Origin: Endomicrobiales bacterium
GTDB lineage: Bacteria; Elusimicrobiota; Endomicrobiia; Endomicrobiales; JALOBY01
Reading direction: 5' to 3'
Length of the DNA: 9,303 bases
Assembly (NCBI GenBank): GCA_023228045.1
Contig: JALOBY010000033.1
Span: 1 to 9,303, forward strand
Shown here: positions 6,048-9,303 of the stretch, piece after piece
Position numbering within the stretch: position 1 is the stretch's first letter
Layout of the letters: each line of letters starts with the position of its first letter
The notes under the pieces: model-generated
Told to the model about the DNA's origin: nothing
What the model saw: only the letters and a program-made list of their open reading frames with translations
Databases searched by the model: none
Translations under genes and position numbers: made by a program

Positions 6048-6263
6048 ATGAGTTATTATATTTATGAAAATTGGGTAGCAGAGAAGAAAGCGGTAATTCA
6101 TAAAGGATCTTGTGGATATTGTAAAGAAGGAAATGGGTGTCATGCAAACCCATTAGGAAATAAAAATGGTCAGTGGAGTGGTCCTTATTCTTCATTTAAA
6201 ATTGCACAGAACAAAGCTATTGAAACAGGTAGACCGGTTAAAACACATAGATGTTGTTGTTAA
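6048..6263 (+). CDS. 71-residue Cys-rich protein of an uncharacterised YYIYENW family
   Basis: The protein starts MSYYIYENW. I recognise this as a small family seen in many unrelated bacteria (YYxYENW near the start, a CxxC pair, NGxWxGP and a TGRPVKxHxC end), but know of no assigned function. The conserved positions here are C22 and C25 (CGYC), C31, H18, H32, the block NGQWSGPYSSF (40-50), and H67 with three terminal cysteines C69-C71. The Cys/His layout suggests metal binding, probably zinc, but that is inferred. There is no signal peptide or membrane segment. It is the last gene of island B, 97 bp before comM tail 3, with its own ribosome binding site. Confidence 0.78.
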   Translation: MSYYIYENWVAEKKAVIHKGSCGYCKEGNGCHANPLGNKNGQWSGPYSSFKIAQNKAIETGRPVKTHRCCC

Positions 6264-6277
6264 AAAAGTAAAGGCAT

Positions 6278-6306
6278 TTTAAATTTCAAAATTCCAGTGA
6301 TATAAT
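6278..6306 (+). promoter_or_regulatory. promoter-like site near the right end of island B
   Basis: TTTAAA (6278-6283) and a perfect TATAAT (6301-6306) are 17 bases apart. Transcription would start near 6313, cross comM tail 3 and enter the nlpC/P60 gene. It could supply expression to nlpC/P60-dprA after the islands separated them from comM. Confidence 0.4.
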
Positions 6307-6360
6307 ACCTGTTTAATCTGTTGAGTAGTTTTCTTGAATGATTCAAAAAATAAACTCAAA

Positions 6361-6410
6361 CCACATCTCAGAGGCCATACAATATAGGCAGTTTGATGAA
6401 AATTTGTGAA
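6361..6410 (+). repeat. comM tail 3, right attachment-like direct repeat
   Basis: It is identical to comM 2070-2119 except for three A-to-G changes. In the comM frame these are GAA to GAG (silent), AAA to GAA (Lys to Glu) and TAA to TGA (stop kept), so it still reads HISEAIQYRQFDENL-stop. It is not joined to any larger comM frame here. It lies 48 bp upstream of nlpC/P60, which is where the original comM end would be expected before the islands arrived. Confidence 0.85.
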
Positions 6411-6457
6411 ATTTAGTTGAAAGTGCGCTGCTAAAAATGTTATAAATTGAAACAGTT

Positions 6458-7225
6458 ATGATATATAAGGCAATTTTAGCATTATCATTATGTTTCTTTT
6501 CTATGCCGCTTTGGGCGTCTTACGCGCTTAGCATTGGCAATTATGTGCAAAACGAGGCAGAAAGCGTTTGCACAAAACTTTCTGCGCATGGCTATAGTGC
6601 CTATGTGCTTTATGGGCCAAGCTGTGAGGTTCGCGTTGGTAGTTTTCAATCGGTAGAAGAAGCTCTTAAGTTGGCAGATAAACTTAAGGTTGAAGATAAG
6701 CTTGTGGCATCGGTAGTTGAAGAGCAAGAAATTGATCAGGCGCAATTTGGCTGGAACGCAATTGAAAATGGCCGCAGTGTTGATGAAAATGCTCCCGGCA
6801 GTTATTCAGACCCAAAGGCCAGAAAAATTGTATCCCTTGGCCTTGCGCTTTTTGGCAGGCCGTATAAATACGGCGGAACAAGCAAAACAAATGGCATAGA
6901 TTGCTCATATTTTGTTCAGACCATATTTAAAGAGTTAGGTGAAAGCTTGCCTCGCACAGCGCGGGAGCAGATAAAAGTTGGACATGAAGTTGACATACCC
7001 GACCTAAGAGTTGGCGACCTTGTTTTCTTCAAAAAAACCTATTACCTTAAAAAGAAAGATGGCAAGAAGGCAGGAAGTTATACAAGAGTTAACCATGTTG
7101 GTATTTTTATTGGGAACGGGGAGTTTATGCATGCCACTACAAATGTAAAGCATGTTACAATATCCCGCCTTGATGAAAAATATTTTAGAGAACGCTTTGC
7201 CGGCGCAAGACGGGTGCTTAAGTAG
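6458..7225 (+). CDS. exported SPOR-NlpC/P60 peptidoglycan hydrolase
   Basis: This is a 255-residue protein. A signal peptide (about 1-20, ending MPLWA) sends it to the periplasm. Residues 22-90 look like a SPOR domain (YALSIGNYVQNEAES ... YGPSCEVRVGSFQSVEEAL), which binds denuded glycan strands, often at the septum. Residues 120-255 form an NlpC/P60 papain-like domain that cleaves stem-peptide bonds. It has catalytic C149 in DCSYF and H213 in NHVGIFIGNG, with H225 (MHAT) as the likely third residue, so the site is intact. The start has only a weak ribosome binding site. The gene is closely followed by dprA (33 bp), so they are probably cotranscribed. The exact bond cleaved is not known from sequence. 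Confidence 0.88.
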   Translation: MIYKAILALSLCFFSMPLWASYALSIGNYVQNEAESVCTKLSAHGYSAYVLYGPSCEVRVGSFQSVEEALKLADKLKVEDKLVASVVEEQEIDQAQFGWNAIENGRSVDENAPGSYSDPKARKIVSLGLALFGRPYKYGGTSKTNGIDCSYFVQTIFKELGESLPRTAREQIKVGHEVDIPDLRVGDLVFFKKTYYLKKKDGKKAGSYTRVNHVGIFIGNGEFMHATTNVKHVTISRLDEKYFRERFAGARRVLK

Positions 7226-7255
7226 GGGGCACTTAAAAAACTCTTGGGGCCCCTA
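7223..7255 (+). promoter_or_regulatory. hairpin spanning the nlpC/P60 stop and dprA leader
   Basis: TAGGGG (7223-7228, including the nlpC stop codon) is complementary to CCCCTA (7250-7255), with a 21-base loop. The loop holds a GGGG that may serve as the dprA ribosome binding site, and GGGGCCCC itself is self-complementary. It might tune dprA translation or coupling to the upstream gene. The role is inferred. Confidence 0.35.
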
Positions 7256-7258
7256 ATT

Positions 7259-8374
7259 ATGGAACTTAGTTTGGAAAATATTGCCGTTCTAAAGCTCTCT
7301 CTTATAACCGATATAGGCCCTGTAAAATTTAAAAAACTAACCGAAGTTTTTGGGAATGCTCAAAGTGTTTTTAACGCAACTGCCGATGAGTTGCGTTTTT
7401 CTTGTGGGCTTAGTGACAAAATAGTTAAAAGCATATTAAGTAGCGCCAAAGATGATTCGGCTGTTGAAGCAGAGTTAGAAAAAGTGCGTAAAGCCGGGGC
7501 AATTGTAGTAACTATTGACAGCCCCAACTACCCAAAAACGCTATTAAATTTGCCCGACCCTCCAATAGTTCTTTATATGTTCGGTGAGCTTTTGTGTGCC
7601 GATGAAAATGCTGTGGCGGTTGTAGGCACGCGCCTGCCTTCGGCTTATGGTACCAATGTTGCCGATAAAATTTCGCGCCAGCTTGCGCAAAGCGGCATAA
7701 CAATAATTTCAGGCCTTGCATCGGGCATTGATACCTGCGCGCATAAAGCGGCATTAGCAGTTGGAGGCAGAACAATTGCGGTGCTTGGCAATGGGTTAAA
7801 TAAAGATTACCCAGCGCAAAATGCAAAACTTAAACGAGCCATCGCAAAAGGCGGCGTGGTTATTAGCGAGTTTCCTATGGATTTACCTCCCGATAGAGGC
7901 AACTTCCCACGAAGAAACAGAATAATTTCCGGCCTCTCCAGAGCGGTGTTGGTTGTTGAGGCGGCATCCAAAAGTGGTTCGCTTATAACGGCCGATTTTG
8001 CCGCCGACCAGGGTAAAGATGTATTCGCGGTTCCTGGGTCTATATTTTCAAAGATGTCCGCAGGTACAAACGAGTTAATAAAAAATGGCGCTCATATTGT
8101 TCAACGCGCTCAGGATATAATAGATGTGTTAGACCCGCTTGCGTGCCTTAAGCTGCAGCAGGTTGCTTCAAACGAAAGTGTGCCTTTGGAACTTAACCAA
8201 ATAGAGCAAAAAATACTTACCGAGGTTGAAAAAAGTTCCTCTGGTATTTCGGTTGATGTGCTTTCGCATAACCTCAATTTAGTTGTAACGCAGGTGCTTG
8301 GCGCTCTCTTGGGACTTGAGCTAAAAGGTGCGGTAAAAGAAACCCCGGGCAAAATTTTTGTAAGAAATTACTAA
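7259..8374 (+). CDS. dprA: DprA, DNA-processing (single-stranded DNA-binding) protein
   Basis: DprA binds incoming single-stranded DNA during transformation and loads RecA on it. I chose the ATG at 7259 (371 residues) rather than an in-frame TTG at 7244, because the family usually starts just before a sequence like ENIAVLKLSLI and the TTG lies inside the GC-rich hairpin. A helix-hairpin-helix-like N-terminal region (about 8-60, ITDIGPVKFKKL) precedes the Rossmann-like core with AVVGTR at 120-125, SGLASGID at 151-158 and PRRNRIISGLS around 217-227. The core ends near 285 (GTNELIKNGAH). A winged-helix domain occupies about 307-370. All family motifs are present and the length is typical. It follows nlpC/P60 closely and precedes topA, an arrangement seen in many bacteria. 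Confidence 0.95.
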   Translation: MELSLENIAVLKLSLITDIGPVKFKKLTEVFGNAQSVFNATADELRFSCGLSDKIVKSILSSAKDDSAVEAELEKVRKAGAIVVTIDSPNYPKTLLNLPDPPIVLYMFGELLCADENAVAVVGTRLPSAYGTNVADKISRQLAQSGITIISGLASGIDTCAHKAALAVGGRTIAVLGNGLNKDYPAQNAKLKRAIAKGGVVISEFPMDLPPDRGNFPRRNRIISGLSRAVLVVEAASKSGSLITADFAADQGKDVFAVPGSIFSKMSAGTNELIKNGAHIVQRAQDIIDVLDPLACLKLQQVASNESVPLELNQIEQKILTEVEKSSSGISVDVLSHNLNLVVTQVLGALLGLELKGAVKETPGKIFVRNY

Positions 8375-8396
8375 TTAAAATCACTAAATGAATCTC

Positions 8397-8641
8397 CATC
8401 TCCCGCCAAGGCGGGACTGGGCAGTATCAGTGGTTCTAATTCTTTCTTCCTCTCCCTTGATGGGAGAGGATTGAGGTGAGGGTGATAGATTGACGATTAG
8501 CCCCTCATCCCATCCTTCTTCCCCAGACTTCACGGGGTCCAGAAACTTACCCGCAAGGGTAGAAGGAGTTACGACATAATACTCTCATAAATGGAGAGGA
8601 AGAAAAAACAGTCGCGACACAGTCCCGCACCAAGGGGAGAA
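8397..8641. repeat. nested palindromic intergenic element between dprA and topA
   Basis: This 326-bp gap (8375-8700) has no gene. Outer arms TCTCCCGCC...GCGGGACTG (from about 8399) pair imperfectly with AGTCCCGCACCAAGGGGAGA (8621-8640). Inside are tighter hairpins: CCCGCC/GGCGGG (8402-8415), CCTCTCCC/GGGAGAGG (8449-8469) and TACCC-GCAA-GGGTA (8548-8561). The 'TCTCCCTTGATGGGAGAGG' text resembles dispersed repeats found in many bacteria. The first hairpins may also end dprA transcription, but no T-run follows them. Confidence 0.55.
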
Positions 8642-8646
8642 GGAAC

Positions 8647-8694
8647 AATTCGGTAACCGCCCTGAAAGCAGAGCGGAATTATCAAGTTAAAGGA
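8647..8694 (+). promoter_or_regulatory. hairpin and ribosome binding site upstream of topA
   Basis: CCGC (8657-8660) and GCGG (8672-8675) plus flanking AATT/AATT can pair with a bulge. AAAGGA (8689-8694) lies 6 bases before the topA ATG and fixes that start. Confidence 0.45.
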
Positions 8695-8700
8695 AATAAA

Positions 8701-9303
8701 ATGCCAAAGTATCTTGTAATTGTGGAGTCGCCGGCAAAAGAAAAAACCATCTCCAAATTTTTAGGGCCGGACTATATTATAAAAAGTTCGTATGGCCACA
8801 TTAGAGATTTGCCTGGTAAAGAGCTTGGTGTTGATATTGAAAAAGATTTTGAACCTCGCTATGTGGTAACTCCAAAAGGTAAAAAAATAGTTCCGCAATT
8901 AAAAGCATATAGTAAAACCGCAGACATTGTTTACCTCGCAACTGACTATGACCGTGAAGGGGAAGCAATTGCATGGCATTTAAAAGAGGCGCTTGGTCTT
9001 ACTGATAAAAAAGCTAGCCGCATAACATTTCACGAAATAACAAAAGAGGCATTGGTTTCTGCTGTAAAAAACCCGCGCGCTTTAGATGTAAATTTAGTTG
9101 ATAGTCAGCAGGCAAGGCGCGTATTAGACCGGCTTGTGGGTTACAAACTTTCGCCGCTTTTGTGGCGCAAGGTGCGCTCAGGGCTTAGCGCGGGCAGGGT
9201 GCAATCGGTAGCTGTGCGTATGATTTGCGAAAGAGAAGAAGAAATAAAAAGTTTTAAACCGCAAGAATATTGGAGCATCAAAGCAAACCTTGAAAAATTG
9301 AAA
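8701..9303 (+). CDS. topA: DNA topoisomerase I, N-terminal part (runs off the window)
   Basis: 201 codons are visible. Type IA topoisomerase I relaxes negative supercoils through a 5'-phosphotyrosine link. The N-terminal Toprim domain is complete: MPKYLVIVESPAKEKTI with the catalytic E9, YGHIRDLPGK, and the acidic metal-binding motif D82-x-D84-x-E86 in DYDREGEAIAW. The TFHEIT strand, the helix LVDSQQARRVLDRLVGYK and the conserved SAGRVQSVAVRM follow. The active-site tyrosine (near 300 in most members) and the zinc-ribbon C-terminus lie past the window edge. It is probably transcribed separately from dprA, or only partly with it, given the structured gap between them. Confidence 0.95.
   Translation, partial: MPKYLVIVESPAKEKTISKFLGPDYIIKSSYGHIRDLPGKELGVDIEKDFEPRYVVTPKGKKIVPQLKAYSKTADIVYLATDYDREGEAIAWHLKEALGLTDKKASRITFHEITKEALVSAVKNPRALDVNLVDSQQARRVLDRLVGYKLSPLLWRKVRSGLSAGRVQSVAVRMICEREEEIKSFKPQEYWSIKANLEKLK

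Larger units (their letters stand above)
3931..6360. mobile_element. island B: comM-tail-bounded module with membrane, TPR and Cys-rich protein genes
   Basis: The segment lies between comM tails 2 and 3. It carries a four-helix membrane protein, a transposase remnant in an inverted repeat, a TPR lipoprotein and a 71-residue Cys-rich protein. Its genes look more AT-rich and use more ATA and AGA codons than comM, nlpC/P60 and dprA, as judged by eye. No full recombinase is present. The first 330 bp hold a hairpin and no supported gene. Confidence 0.55.

Noticed and set aside
2120..6360. Search for an integrase, resolvase or full transposase that would make the islands autonomous.
   Set aside because: None of the frames shows a tyrosine or serine recombinase motif or a DDE core; only the RAYT C-terminal remnant is present.
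7244..7258. In-frame TTG at 7244 as the dprA start.
   Set aside because: The five extra residues are not typical of the family, and the codon lies within the GC-rich hairpin; the ATG at 7259 fits better.
7512..7826. A 104-codon minus-strand frame opposite dprA.
   Set aside because: It lies opposite the DprA Rossmann core; its composition is low-complexity and there is no ribosome binding site.
1..9303. tRNA or rRNA genes, including a tRNA as the integration target.
   Set aside because: No cloverleaf with the GTTC-type T-loop and matching acceptor stem, and no rRNA text, was seen on either strand.

Overview
The window looks like chromosomal DNA of a Gram-negative-type bacterium with a low to moderate GC content. 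A likely lipoprotein lipobox and an exported SPOR + NlpC/P60 cell-wall hydrolase support a cell envelope with a periplasm. The gene set (comM, nlpC/P60, dprA, topA) and the abundant palindromic intergenic repeats would fit an uncultured phylum such as Omnitrophota or Elusimicrobiota, but no marker here fixes the taxon.

Layout. 1-591 has no clear gene apart from a possible gene tail at the very start; it holds at least four palindrome-like repeat units of the 'GTCATTCCCG / GTCATTGCG' kind. 592-2118 is comM, an intact YifB/ComM AAA+ ATPase. 2120-6360 is an accessory region. The household cluster then resumes with an exported SPOR-NlpC/P60 hydrolase (6458-7225), dprA (7259-8374) and the 5' end of topA (from 8701, running off the window). 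The 326 bp between dprA and topA hold a large nested palindrome and no gene.

The main result is how the accessory region is bounded. The last 50 bp of comM (2070-2119) recur directly at 6361-6410 with 47 of 50 bases identical, just before nlpC/P60. A third, broken copy lies between them at 3721-3735 plus 3901-3930, split by a 161-bp near-perfect palindrome. The region therefore reads as comM - tail 1 - island A - tail 2 - island B - tail 3 - nlpC/P60 - dprA - topA. Each tail keeps the coding sense of the ComM C-terminus and a stop codon. This is the pattern left by elements that integrate into the 3' end of a gene and restore it, here stacked twice in comM. No recombinase is visible in either island, so they look non-autonomous, decayed or mobilised in trans.

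Island A carries an AbiE-type toxin-antitoxin pair in reversed order (abiEii-like nucleotidyltransferase first, abiEi-like antitoxin second) behind a strong sigma-70-type promoter. Island B carries a small four-helix membrane protein, a remnant of a REP-associated (Y1/RAYT) transposase inside a 24-bp inverted repeat, a TPR lipoprotein with an odd palindrome-encoded insert near its C-terminus, and a 71-residue Cys-rich protein of a widespread uncharacterised family. ComM and DprA both act on incoming single-stranded DNA during natural transformation, so the islands sit between two genes of the same pathway.
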